DNA from: Nemertoderma westbladi
Taxonomy: Eukaryota; Xenacoelomorpha; Nemertodermatida; Nemertodermatidae
Length of the DNA: 64,000 bases
NCBI GenBank assembly: GCA_032718475.1
Contig: JAUCBJ010008846.1
Location: forward strand, 60,882-124,881
Direction: 5' to 3'
Part shown: positions 46,961-58,547 of the stretch, in pieces
Layout: the number at the start of each line of letters is the position of its first letter
Position numbering within the stretch: position 1 is the stretch's first letter
Program-made: the position numbers and the translations under genes
The notes under the pieces: model-generated
The model's database searches: none
What the model was told of the DNA's origin: nothing
The model's input: only the letters and a program-made list of their open reading frames with translations

Positions 46961-49900
46961 AAATCCGCGTTCACTCTCGCTAGAAACAGCTCTCAAAGTA
47001 TCCAATATAAAAATCCGCGTTCACTCTCGCTAGAAACAGCTCTCAAAGTATTCAATATAAAAATCCGCGTTCACTCTCGCTAGAAACAGCTCTCAAAGTA
47101 TTCAATATAAAGATCCGCGTTCACTCTCGCTAGAAACAGCTCTCAAAGTATTCAATATAAAAATCCGCGTTCACTCTCGCTAGAAACAGCTCTCAAAGTA
47201 TTCAATATAAAGATCCGCGTTCACTCTCGCTAGAAACAGCTCTCAAAGTATTCAATATAAAGATCCGCGTTCACTCTCGCTAGAAACAGCTCTCAAAGTA
47301 TTCAATATGAAAATCCGCGTTCACTCTCGCTAGAAACAGCTCTCAAAGTATTCAATATAAAGATCCGCGTTCACTCTCGCTAGAAACAGCTCTCAAAGTA
47401 TTCAATATAAAAATCCGCGTTCACTCTCGCTAGAAACAGCTCTCAAAGTATTCAATATAAAGATCCGCGTTCACTCTCGCTAGAAACAGCTCTCAAAGTA
47501 TTCAATATAAAGATCCGCGTTCACTCTCGCTAGAAACAGCTCTCAAAGTATTCAATATAAAGATCCGCGTTCACTCTCGCTAGAAACAGCTCTCAAAGTA
47601 TTCAATATAAAGATCCGCGTTCACTCTCGCTAGAAACAGCTCTCAAAGTATTCAATATAAAGATCCGCGTTCACTCTCGCTAGAAACAGCTCTCAAAGTA
47701 TTCAATATAAAGATCCGCGTTCACTCTCGCTAGAAACAGCTCTCAAAGTATTCAATATAAAGATCCGCGTTCACTCTCGCTAGAAACAGCTCTCAAAGTA
47801 TTCAATATAAAGATCCGCGTTCACTCTCGCTAGAAACAGCTCTCAAAGTATTCAATATAAAGATCCGCGTTCACTCTCGCTAGAAACAGCTCTCAAAGTA
47901 TTCAATATAAAGATCCGCGTTCACTCTCGCTAGAAACAGCTCTCAAAGTATTCAATATAAAGATCCGCATTCACTCTCGCTAGAAACAGCTCTCAAAGTA
48001 TTCAATATAAAGATCCGCGTTCACTCTCGCTAGAAACAGCTCTCAAAGTATTCAATATAAAGATCCGCGTTCACTCTCGCTAGAAACAGCTCTCAAAGTA
48101 TTCAATATAAAGATCCGCGTTCACTCTCGCTAGAAACAGCTCTCAAAGTATTCAATATAAAGATCCGCATTCACTCTCGCTAGAAACAGCTCTCAAAGTA
48201 TTCAATATAAAGATCCGCGTTCACTCTCGCTAGAAACAGCTCTCAAAGTATTCAATATGAAAATCCGCGTTCACTCTCGCTAGAAACAGCTCTCAAAGTA
48301 TTCAATATAAAGATCCGCGTTCACTCTCGCTAGAAACAGCTCTCAAAGTATTCAATATAAAGATCCGCGTTCACTCTCGCTAGAAACAGCTCTCAAAGTA
48401 TTCAATATGAAAATCCGCGTTCACTCTCGCTAGAAACAGCTCTCAAAGTATTCAATATAAAGATCCGCGTTCACTCTCGCTAGAAACAGCTCTCAAAGTA
48501 TTCAATATAAAGATCCGCGTTCACTCTCGCTAGAAACAGCTCTCAAAGTATTCAATATAAAGATCAGCGTTCACTCTCGCTAGAAACAGCTCTCAAAGTA
48601 TTCAATATAAAGATCCGCGTTCACTCTCGCTAGAAACAGCTCTCAAAGTATTCAATATAAAGATCCGCGTTCACTCTCGCTAGAAACAGCTCTCAAAGTA
48701 TTCAATATGAAAATCCGCGTTCACTCTCGCTAGAAACAGCTCTCAAAGTATTCAATATAAAGATCCGCGTTCACTCTCGCTAGAAACAGCTCTCAAAGTA
48801 TTCAATATAAGGATCCGCGTTCACTCTCGCTAGAAACAGCTCTCAAAGTATTCAATATGAAAATCCGCGTTCACTCTCGCTAGAAACAGCTCTCAAAGTA
48901 TTCAATATAAAGATCCGCGTTCACTCTCGCTAGAAACAGCTCTCAAAGTATTCAATATAAAGATCCGCGTTCACTCTCGCTAGAAACAGCTCTCAAAGTA
49001 TTCAATATAAAGATCCGCGTTCACTCTCGCTAGAAACAGCTCTCAAAGTATTCAATATAAAGATCCGCGTTCACTCTCGCTAGAAACAGCTCTCAAAGTA
49101 TTCAATATGAAAATCCGCGTTCACTCTCGCTAGAAACAGCTCTCAAAGTATTCAATATGAAAATCCGCGTTCACTCTCGCTAGAAACAGCTCTCAAAGTA
49201 TTCAATATAAAGATCCGCGTTCACTCTCGCTAGAAACAGCTCTCAAAGTATTCAATATAAAGATCCGCGTTCACTCTCGCTAGAAACAGCTCTCAAAGTA
49301 TTCAATATAAAGATCCGCGTTCACTCTCGCTAGAAACAGCTCTCAAAGTATTCAATATGAAAATCCGCGTTCACTCTCGCTAGAAACAGCTCTCAAAGTA
49401 TTCAATATAAAGATCCGCGTTCACTCTCGCTAGAAACAGCTCTCAAAGTATTCAATATGAAAATCCGCGTTCACTCTCGCTAGAAACAGCTCTCAAAGTA
49501 TTCAATATAAAGATCCGCGTTCACTCTCGCTAGAAACAGCTCTCAAAGTATTCAATATAAAGATCCGCGTTCACTCTCGCTAGAAACAGCTCTCAAAGTA
49601 TTCAATATAAAGATCCGCGTTCACTCTCGCTAGAAACAGCTCTCAAAGTATTCAATATAAAGATCCGCGTTCACTCTCGCTAGAAACAGCTCTCAAAGTA
49701 TTCAATATAAAGATCCGCGTTCACTCTCGCTAGAAACAGCTCTCAAAGTATTCAATATAAAGATCCGCGTTCACTCTCGCTAGAAACAGCTCTCAAAGTA
49801 TTCAATATAAAGATCCGCGTTCACTCTCGCTAGAAACAGCTCTCAAAGTATTCAATATAAAGATCCGCGTTCACTCTCGCTAGAAACAGCTCTCAAAGTA

Positions 49901-52118
49901 TTCAATATGAAAATCCGCGTTCACTCTCGCTAGAAACAGCTCTCAAAGTATTCAATATGAAAATCCGCGTTCACTCTCGCTAGAAACAGCTCTCAAAGTA
50001 TTCAATATAAAGATCCGCGTTCACTCTCGCTAGAAACAGCTCTCAAAGTATTCAATATAAAGATCCGCGTTCACTCTCGCTAGAAACAGCTCTCAAAGTA
50101 TTCAATATAAAGATCCGCGTTCACTCTCGCTAGAAACAGCTCTCAAAGTATTCAATATGAAAATCCGCGTTCACTCTCGCTAGAAACAGCTCTCAAAGTA
50201 TTCAATATGAAAATCCGCGTTCACTCTCGCTAGAAACAGCTCTCAAAGTATTCAATATAAAGATCCGCGTTCACTCTCGCTAGAAACAGCTCTCAAAGTA
50301 TTCAATATGAAAATCCGCGTTCACTCTCGCTAGAAACAGCTCTCAAAGTATTCAATATAAAGATCCGCGTTCACTCTCGCTAGAAACAGCTCTCAAAGTA
50401 TTCAATATAAAGATCCGCGTTCACTCTCGCTAGAAACAGCTCTCAAAGTATTCAATATAAAGATCCGCGTTCACTCTCGCTAGAAACAGCTCTCAAAGTA
50501 TTCAATATAAAGATCCGCGTTCACTCTCGCTAGAAACAGCTCTCAAAGTATTCAATATGAAAATCCGCGTTCACTCTCGCTAGAAACAGCTCTCAAAGTA
50601 TTCAATATAAAGATCCGCGTTCACTCTCGCTAGAAACAGCTCTCAAAGTATTCAATATAAAGATCCGCGTTCACTCTCGCTAGAAACAGCTCTCAAAGTA
50701 TTCAATATAAAGATCCGCGTTCACTCTCGCTAGAAACAGCTCTCAAAGTATTCAATATAAAGATCCGCGTTCACTCTCGCTAGAAACAGCTCTCAAAGTA
50801 TTCAATATAAAGATCCGCGTTCACTCTCGCTAGAAACAGCTCTCAAAGTATTCAATATAAAGATCCGCGTTCACTCTCGCTAGAAACAGCTCTCAAAGTA
50901 TTCAATATAAAGATCCGCGTTCACTCTCACTAGAAACAGCTCTCAAAGTATTCAATATAAAGATCCGCGTTCACTCTCGCTAGAAACAGCTCTCAAAGTA
51001 TTCAATATAAAGATCCGCGTTCACTCTCGCTAGAAACAGCTCTCAAAGTATTCAATATAAAGATCCGCGTTCACTCTCGCTAGAAACAGCTCTCAAAGTA
51101 TTCAATATAAAGATCCGCGTTCACTCTCGCTAGAAACAGCTCTCAAAGTATTCAATATAAAGATCCGCGTTCACTCTCGCTAGAAACAGCTCTCAAAGTA
51201 TTCAATATAAAGATCCGCGTTCACTCTCGCTAGAAACAGCTCTCAAAGTATTCAATATAAAGATCCGCGTTCACTCTCGCTAGAAACAGCTCTCAAAGTA
51301 TTCAATATAAAGATCCGCGTTCACTCTCGCTAGAAACAGCTCTCAAAGTATTCAATATAAAGATCCGCGTTCACTCTCGCTAGAAACAGCTCTCAAAGTA
51401 TTCAATATAAAGATCCGCGTTCACTCTCGCTAGAAACAGCTCTCAAAGTATTCAATATAAAGATCCGCGTTCACTCTCGCTAGAAACAGCTCTCAAAGTA
51501 TTCAATATAAAGATCCGCGTTCACTCTCGCTAGAAACAGCTCTCAAAGTATTCAATATAAAGATCCGCGTTCACTCTCGCTAGAAACAGCTCTCAAAGTA
51601 TTCAATATAAAGATCCGCGTTCACTCTCGCTAGAAACAGCTCTCAAAGTATTCAATATAAAGATCCGCGTTCATTCTCGCTAGAAACAGCTCTCAAAGTA
51701 TTCAATATAAAGATCCGCGTTCACTCTCGCTAGAAACAGCTCTCAAAGTATTCAATATAAAGATCCGCGTTCATTCTCGCTAGAAACAGCTCTCAAAGTA
51801 TTCAATATAAAGATCCGCGTTCACTCTCGCTAGAAACAGCTCTCAAAGTATTCAATATAAAGATCCGCGTTCACTCTCGCTAGAAACAGCTCTCAAAGTA
51901 TTCAATATAAAGATCCGCGTTCACTCTCGCTAGAAACAGCTCTCAAAGTATTCAATATAAAGATCCGCGTTCATTCTCGCTAGAAACAGCTCTCAAAGTA
52001 TTCAATATAAAGATCCGCGTTCATTCTCGCTAGAAACAGCTCTCAAAGTATTCAATATAAAGATCCGCGTTCACTCTCGCTAGAAACAGCTCTCAAAGTA
52101 TTCAATATAAAGATCCGA
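46961..52118 (+). repeat. 50 bp satellite array, 103 periods, inside a LINE gene
   Basis: The unit reads ATCCGCGTTCACTCTCGC, TAGAAACAGCTCTCAAAG, TATTCAATATAAAG. ATCCGCG starts recur every 50 bases from 46961 to the final partial unit at 52111, exactly 103 periods with no net indel. Most units have ATAAAGATCC; a minority have ATGAAAATCC. The first two or three units have ATAAAAATCC and resemble the flanking LINE. The first unit is in frame with the LINE as SLSLETALKVFNIK. The right edge (NIKIRPIITY) continues LINE coding sequence. Since 50 is not a multiple of 3, the array destroys the gene's frame. Confidence 0.97.
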
Positions 52119-52619
52119 CCGATTATAACCTACAACATAAATTTAATTTGGCCGCATTTGACTTCAACAAACTTGCATAAAATAAACAGCGTAAAATGTA
52201 ACTATTTAAATAAAACTCTTGGATTGCATAAGACGACTCGTAACCGTTTAGTTATAGCGCTCTGTTTTCGTCACATTCGTGCACATCGTTTCCGAGCTAC
52301 GCTTAAACGAAACGGCCTCCTTGCAGAAGTATAGAAGTGACATAATCGCCAGAAACCAGGAAATTCCTCCAAAATTCTGGAACAGCCCCGCGTTCCAGAA
52401 CCGGAAGTGGGCCGAACCAAACCAAACGTGCCGACACGTCGCAACACGGGTATCGGTCCACGGTTTCCACCACAAAATCTGCGCCACTACCCGGTTTTAC
52501 GCCCACGATACGGGAAGTTGTATATGTCTGCTTGGGGGAAGCCAGCCGCACTCTACCACCTAATACATTGCAAACAAAACGCTACGTCACTGACAAATTG
52601 GGCCGAGTCTAACAGCTAA
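52112..52619 (+). pseudogene. LINE copy D, C-terminal part downstream of the satellite
   Basis: Begins KIRPIITYNINLIWPHL and continues with LNKTLGLHKTTRNRLVIAL, the usual LINE pattern of ...lKraLGl.k.trN.lv...L. It loses frame near 52330 at EV-stop. A later frame (52279-52563) gives YRSDIIARNQEIPPKFW. Another (52407-52619) gives GKPAALYHLIHC, which with CICL just upstream suggests a disrupted C-C-H-C zinc-binding end. TAA lies at 52617-52619. Together with 46704-46960 this is one LINE gene split by the 50 bp array. Confidence 0.68.
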
Positions 52620-52767
52620 ATGCGAATTTTCCTTCTTAACTCTTTTTTATTTTATCAATTAATTATATTTTTATTATTTACCACGTATGTTTTTACCGGT
52701 TTAATGCCATTCCCGAGGCGCAATTAAATTAAATTATTTAACATTTTATACGGGAATCCTAAAAGGA

Positions 52768-54122
52768 CACGTCTGGACATGGTCCTGTATTACGTGCGCA
52801 CGTGATACAAACACCCGTGGACTTGGTCCTGTATTACGTGCGCACGTGATACAAACACGTGTGGACTTGGCCCTGTATTAAGTGCGCACGTGATACAAAC
52901 ACCCGTGGATTTGGTCCTGTATTACGTGCGCACGTGATACAAACATGTGTGCACTTGGTCTTGTATTACGTGCGCACGTGATACAAACACGTGTGGACTT
53001 GGTCCTGTATTACCTGCGCAAGTGATACAAACACGTGTGGACTTGGTCCTGTATTACGTGCGCCCGTGATACAAATATGTGTGCACTTGGTCCTGTATTA
53101 CGTGCGCACGTGATACAAACACGTGTGGACTTGGTCCTGTATTACGTGCGCACGTGATACAAACACGTGTGCACTTGGTCCTGTATTACGTGCGCACGTG
53201 ATACAAACACGTGTGCACTTGGTCCTGTATTACGTGCGCAGGTGATACAAACACGTGTGGACTTGGTCCTGCATTACGTGCGCCCGTGATACAAACATGT
53301 GTGCACTTGGTCCTGTATTACGTGCGCACGTGATACAAACATGTGTGCACTTGGTCCTGTATTACGTGCGCACGTGATACAAACACGTGTGGCCTGGGCC
53401 TGTATTACGTGCGCACGTGATACAAACACGTGTGCACTTGGTCCTGTATTACGTGCGCACGTGATACAAACATGTGTGCACTTGGTCCTGTATTACGTGC
53501 GCACGTGATACAAACACGTGTGCACTTGGTCCTGTATTACGTGCGCACGTGATACAAACATGTGTGCACTTGGTCCTGTATTACGTGCGCACGTGATACA
53601 AACATGTGTGCACTTGGTCCTGTATTACGTGCGCACGTGATACAAACACGTGAGCACTTGGTCCTGTATTACGTGCGCACGTGATACAAACACGTGTGCA
53701 CTTGGTGCTGTATTACGTGCGCAGGTGATATAAACACGTGTGGACTTGGTCCTGTATTACGTGCGCCCGTGATACAAACACGTGTGGACCTGGTCCTGTA
53801 TTACGGGCGCACGTGATATAAACACGTGTGGACTTGGTCCTGTATTACGTGCGCACGTGATACAATCACGTGTGCACTTGGTCCTGTATTACGTGCGCAC
53901 GTGATACAAACACGTGTGGACTTGGTCCTGTATTACGTGCGCACGTGATACAAACACCTGTGGACTTGGTCCTGTATTACGTGCGCACGAGATACAAACA
54001 CCTGTGGACTTGGTCCTGTATTACGTGCGCACGTGATACAAACACGTGTGGACTTTGTCCTGTATTACGTGCGCACGTGATACAAACACGTGTGGACTTG
54101 GTCCTGTATTACGTGTGGTACA
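52768..54122 (+). repeat. 44 bp tandem array, about 30 units, rich in CACGTG
   Basis: The unit reads TGTATTACGTGCGCACGTGA, TACAAACACGTG, TGGACTTGGTCC. Each typical unit has the 12-base palindrome ACGTGCGCACGT and two CACGTG hexamers, one in GCGCACGTGATA and one in AAACACGTGTG. Units vary mainly at TGGACTTGG against TGCACTTGG and at CACGTG against CATGTG. There is no convincing coding frame. Confidence 0.93.
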
Positions 54123-54129
54123 AACGAGT

Positions 54130-54358
54130 AAGGCAACGATTTTGAAAATTTCTTCGGCGAAGATCGCGAAATTTCGCAAACTTCGCGATCTTTCGTGTTT
54201 ACCAATACTGTGGAGCTTCGCAAACGTCGCGATATTTGCGAATGTTCTAGAACATTTTTTTATATTAAATGACTAACAAATATTTTTTGCAACTGTTCTA
54301 GAACAAAATATATTAGTTCTAGAGAATAAAGTATTTTTAAATAAATCGCTAAAATATG

Positions 54359-54407
<49 letters not shown>

Positions 54408-54560
54408 GTATATGTTCTAGAATATTTTCAAAAGGGTAACAAAAACTATACAAACACAATTAAAAATTTGTTTTACTGTTCTGTAACTGATTGTATTAGT
54501 TCTAGAACAAAACTTATTTGAAAATATAATATAGCTAACATGTACACTCACAAAATAGCT
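54130..54560. repeat. AT-rich repeat with TTCGCGAAATTTCGC and TTCTAGAA motifs, copy 1
   Basis: 54155-54250 has overlapping inverted motifs of the TTCGCGAAA type (GATCGCGAAATTTCGC, AAACTTCGCGATC). The palindrome TTCTAGAA follows at 54245, 54296, 54415 and 54500. Similar motifs occur at 58020-58400, and a fragment recurs at 54614-54670. It is probably a family of AT-rich dispersed elements; ends are not defined. Confidence 0.5.
54358..54412. repeat. (TA)n microsatellite
   Basis: An interrupted TATATA run of about 50 bases with TATGTA interruptions, between two TTCTAGAA palindromes. Confidence 0.9.
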
Positions 54561-54748
54561 AGCTTCTAATTTTAATGATACAGCTACTAACACAAGGTTA
54601 CTACAATACTTATCCATTAGGGCAACGAATTTGAACATTTCTTCGGCCATTTTTGCGAAATTTCTTAATTTTCTTAATACTATTATAGGTAGAGCAACGC
54701 AGCAAACATAACAAAATTTCTGGTAGACTGACAGGCCTGTACACAAAT

Positions 54749-54813
54749 ACACGGAGGAACTGGTGACCTCCGAGTTGGAAGTCTGACGCTCTAACCATTC
54801 AGCTAGCGGCTCA
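54749..54813 (-). other. tRNA-like relic or tRNA-derived SINE head
   Basis: The minus strand reads GAGCCGCTAGCTGAATGG, then TTAGAGCGTCAGACTTCC, then AACTCGGAGGTCACCAGTTC. TAGCTGAATGGTTAG resembles an A box and D arm. CTTCCAA sits where an anticodon loop would be. The following GGTCACCAGTTC resembles the start of a T arm, but its 3' half (CTCCGTG) does not complete a good B box or acceptor stem. A working tRNA is unlikely. It is either a degenerate tRNA pseudogene or a SINE head. Confidence 0.4.
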
Positions 54814-55165
54814 GGTAAAAGATAGACCTGGAAATACTATCTGATAGCTTGTATGTCCGCAATTTACCTCCTCGTATTTATTTACCTCATATTTTATCAA
54901 GAGTTTTATAGTGGCAGCCTTGGGCCACCATACACACATCTGTACTATGAACATATATATATATAACACGTTGTGGGGTCTTCGAGCAGCACGTGTTCAA
55001 ATGTTCAATGACTGAGCAGCGACTAATTAACAAATTTATGAGAGATTCATTGACCAGCTACCGACAGACCAATATTGTGACATATATTTTAGTTTAATGT
55101 TTGATTCAATTAGAGGCACAAATTAAAAAGGCTACAAATATATAGGGGTGAATAATTAAATTAGT
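54814..55165. other. AT-rich spacer, no gene seen
   Basis: About 350 bases of low-GC sequence with a short (AT)n at 54953-54964. No feature that I can support. Confidence 0.6.
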
Positions 55166-55220
55166 GAATGAATGAATGAATGAATAATGAATGAATATGA
55201 ATGAATGAATAAATGAATAA
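55166..55220. repeat. (GAAT)n tail of LINE copy E
   Basis: Imperfect GAATGAAT tract at the 3' end of the minus-strand LINE. Short simple repeats are the usual 3' ends of this type of element. Confidence 0.85.
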
Positions 55221-55309
55221 TTCGTTTTATTTCCTGTAAATATGGAGGAATGTAAATAGGAAAATTACCGTTAATCACAAACACAGATTACATAAAAATA
55301 AATAAAATA

Positions 55310-57810
55310 TCATTGCATGAAAATCGGTATCTCATTGTTTATTAGATATCTAATAGCACTTGGAGCGAAAGAGTTATGAAACATCTTGGTCCGTGTATCA
55401 GGCATTCTGTAATTATTGCGAGTTGCGGTGGAGTTTGATCGGCAACCAATAATGAAAGCGTGTAGAGGATGACTCGGCGTGTCCACAATCTTCTTTACCA
55501 TGTTGGTGAACTGTTTGGAAAACGCATCATTTATAATGTTCATGTAAACTTGTTTTTCAATTTTTGAGTGTTTGGCAAACAGCGACAGTGGCCTCTTTAA
55601 CTTCTTTTTGAGATTCTTTGGAATGAGGGGGACCCACGCAACCGCACAGTACATATATTGTGGTACAATGTAAGTTTCAAAGAGAAATATTTTTGTATCT
55701 TTATTTGCAAACCGGATGAAAAAACTGAATTGGCGAACTATGTAATTTACCCTTTTTATAAGTTTAAATATATGAGTTTTCCATGATAGATTATTTGCAA
55801 TCCATATTCCAAGATGTTTCACTTCGGACGGACGCGGAACCTCGTCACCATCTATGTAGATTATTTCTTCTGCGATATCTAGAACTTTCTGTTCTTTAAA
55901 GTTCATTGGAATGAAACATAGTTCTTCAGATTTCTTTGCGTTTATCATTAAGTTTTTTCCATGTGATAGCTCAACAATTCGCTGTATGTTAGACTTATAT
56001 TTGTCATTTTCTGCGGAATGCCTTATCGCCTGTAGATTTCTTGAGTCATCAGAATATTTTGCTAGGGATCCATCGTCAGCTCGAATTTCATCAGTGTCTT
56101 TGGTAAACAAAGGTCCACTAAGAGGACCCCCTTGGGGAAAACGAACTTTCAGTGAAATAGAGGAAGATATGTTTTTTCCAGATTTAACCGATTGAGAGAA
56201 ACCACTCATGTATGAGTGAAGCCAGCTGGCCAACCAACGCATCTCTATTGGTAATTCGTCTAAAAGTCTGTTTAAAAACTTGTTTTGTAACACTGTGTTA
56301 AAAGCAGATGAGTAGTCTATGAATAAACATTTTACAATTGTGTGTCTTTCATCTAACGCTTTTGTAATCTGATGAAGGAGGTATAAGATCGCATCAGCTG
56401 TAGAATAACCTTTTTTGTATGCAAATTGAAAAATATCATCAGTGGATTTACTTGCATTACGAAATATATCTAGAGCCAATCTGTCTAAACACCTAGAACT
56501 CAAAGGAGTAACACATACTGGTCTGAAGCTGGTTTTTTCAGAAAATGATGAATCACATCTTTTAGGTAAGGCAGATGTCAAAGACGAATTCCAACATTGC
56601 GGGTATTTTTGTTGATGGAAACTATCTCTGAATAGTGAAGCATAAGGTATAGAAAGTTATTTTGCAAAGGTTTTATAGCAAATTGCAGAAACAATGCTAC
56701 TACCTGGGGCTGTATTCGGTTTCAATTTACGTATTAATTTCTCAACCACAATCGGATCAACATGAATATCATTATCATAGGTGGTACCATTATATATAGG
56801 CTCATCCTTATTCACATCCTCGTTAAATCTAGTGAAGAAATTATTAAGACTCTCGACTTCATTTTCATCAAATTTATGAACTTGGTGTTTTTTTCCTTAT
56901 ACAGGTATCAGATAGTTTGTACAGTTGAGTTTTTGGCATATTGGTGAATTCCATTTGCCGTTTATCAAAGATCAGTTTGTTGATTTTTCTCTGGCACTCA
57001 TTTCTCTTAACATTATCCTTACATGCTATAGCTTTCTTTTTCTCAGCTAGAATGCCTTTAACACCAGGAATAGGTTGACGTATGTGAAAGTTATGTACTT
57101 TCATCTTAGTTAGAGGTAAGTGTTGATCAAAGATATACTTTATATAGCTCTCTGTAGCTTCCACACTTTTATCTAGACTAGTGGTGTCTTGGAAAACATT
57201 CCAATTTGTTTCATCAAAAATTTGTTTTACTTCAGCAATTTTTTCCTCGCTGAAAACACGAGCCTTTTTGTAGCTAGATTTAGGTTTATATGCATTGCTG
57301 CAGTCAATTTTTGGTTGAAGAAAGATAGACTTATGATCATCCACTCTACCAATAGGAGCTGATGTGGAGCAATGATATGGGTAGGCATCAGTGACATAGG
57401 CCACATCTAATTGTGATTCTGAACGAATAAATGTAAACTCATTGACCATATTCACTAGTTTAAGAGAGTCTAAGTAATTCACTTTTGGTTGGTTTACATC
57501 ACCGATAATAATCAAGTATCCTTTTGGTTTGGATACCATGATGGTGTTCATCACTTTACGTAGCTCCTTCTTGCTATTGGTCTTTTCGCATTTGGTCGTA
57601 TGTAGATATTGACAATAACAATGGAGTTGTATTTCGATGGAAGGTATCTTGGACGACAGACCAGAGCTAAGGCTTCACAATCAGGCTTGGAGACATGCTA
57701 GGTTTTGTATTACACCACATTTTGCTTACATAAGTGATTAGACCTCCACCCCCATTTTCCTTGAAGTTAGCAATGTCTCTATCAAGCCGAAGGGTAAAGC
57801 TAGTCACCCA
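55310..57810 (-). pseudogene. Endonuclease-reverse transcriptase pseudogene of LINE copy E
   Basis: The endonuclease part (57554-56874) has LIIIGDVNQPKVN (usually GDFN), SQLDVAYV and DDHKSIF, the expected order for an apurinic-type nuclease. A frameshift near 56880 leads to KLRKLKPNTAPGSS-type sequence and an in-frame TAA after CYKTFAK. The RT frame of 423 codons (56581-55310) has FRPVCVTPLSSR, FIDYSSAFNTV (motif A), FPQGGPLSGPLF (motif B), YSDDS in place of the usual YADD or FADD, and HLGIWIANNLSW. It ends near FAPSAIRYLINN, a common C-terminal signature. The aspartates of motifs A and C are kept, but the frameshift, the stop and the missing N-terminus make the gene defective. Confidence 0.82.
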
Positions 57811-57815
57811 TTAGG

Positions 57816-58119
57816 CCTAAAAGGTAGCCAAATATAAGTTGCAATCTATATCAATTTTTAAATTCAGTAGTGTGGGTGTGTTGTGTATTGATTCCGTAGA
57901 TTTCATGTTGAAATAGCGTTCATTAATTTAATTTCTATTTAATTATTCAGGCATACTAATACACACATTAAATTAGTTCGTGTGTGTTAAGTGTGTAAGA
58001 TTTTATTGTTTCGTCACGAAAACATTAGGGCACAGAAACTGACGGATTCTTCGCGAATTTCGCAAACTTCGGGAATTTTTTCTACAATTTTGACTCCTTA
58101 AGCAAAAGAGTCCCGAATG
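57816..58119. other. AT-rich spacer, no gene seen
   Basis: Includes CTTCGCGAATTTCGCAAAC at 58043-58070, related to the motif at 54155-54190. No gene found. Confidence 0.55.
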
Positions 58120-58420
58120 AGTTTTTTAACCTTTATTTTTTTGTGATTTTGAGTGCTTTTTTATATTAGTGAATGTTCTAGAACCTTAGTAGATTTTTTA
58201 TGTTATATAGCTAGTATTTTTTACTAGCTAGTAATTTTTGGAAATTATTTTGGTCATTAATATATTCTTCAACAGTTTAACCTGAAATATCATGGACTTT
58301 CACATTTTTTATAATTTCAAAAAATACTAGCTAGCAAAAAAACACTAGCTATCATAAAAAACATATCTACTAATGTTGTAGAACTTTCACCAATACCAAA
58401 AAAATTTAAAAACTCTAAAA
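58120..58420. mobile_element. Candidate fold-back (MITE-like) sequence
   Basis: The left arm (about 58160-58250: GTTCTAGAACCTTAGTAGAT, ATAGCTAGTATTTTTTACTAG) is matched by the reverse complement of the right arm (about 58300-58395: GTTCTACAACATTAGTAGAT, ATAGCTAGTGTTTTTTTGCTAG). The arms are about 90 bases with scattered mismatches and a spacer of about 50 bases. Further decayed homology may extend both ways. I could not define terminal repeats or a target duplication. Confidence 0.55.
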
Positions 58421-58492
58421 AGGATTGGTGAAAAATGGCTGGGGTGTCGACTGGGCGAAGTAGGGACCGTGTTGCTTAACCCCTTAGAGCCT

Positions 58493-58547
58493 ATGACGTC
58501 CACTGCACGTCACAATGGACAGCACGAAGACGTGCAGAGGACGTCAT
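58493..58547. repeat. Perfect-but-one 19 bp hairpin next to a TTAA
   Basis: ATGACGTCCACTGCACGTC (58493-58511) is followed after 17 bases by GACGTGCAGAGGACGTCAT (58529-58547), complementary at 18 of 19 positions. Upstream lies TTAACCCCTTAGAGCC (TTAA at 58476-58479), the kind of sequence found at piggyBac-type termini. I did not find the opposite terminus. Confidence 0.7.

Larger units (their letters stand above)
55166..57815 (-). mobile_element. CR1/Jockey-like non-LTR retrotransposon, copy E
   Basis: Minus-strand LINE. Its 3' end carries an (ATTC)n tail, seen as GAATGAAT at 55166-55220 on the plus strand. A 3' UTR of about 90 bases precedes the stop at 55310. Coding remnants run back to about 57815, where the endonuclease starts in mid-domain (DRDIANFKENGGGGLITYVS), so the copy is 5' truncated. 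The family differs from copies A-C: motif A is FIDYSSAFNTV rather than DFFKAFDSV, and the tail repeat differs. The clade is inferred from these motifs only. Confidence 0.82.

Noticed and set aside
55310-56581. An active LINE, since the 423-codon RT frame of copy E is long
   Set aside because: The stop after CYKTFAK, the frameshift near 56880 and the missing endonuclease N-terminus make it non-functional.
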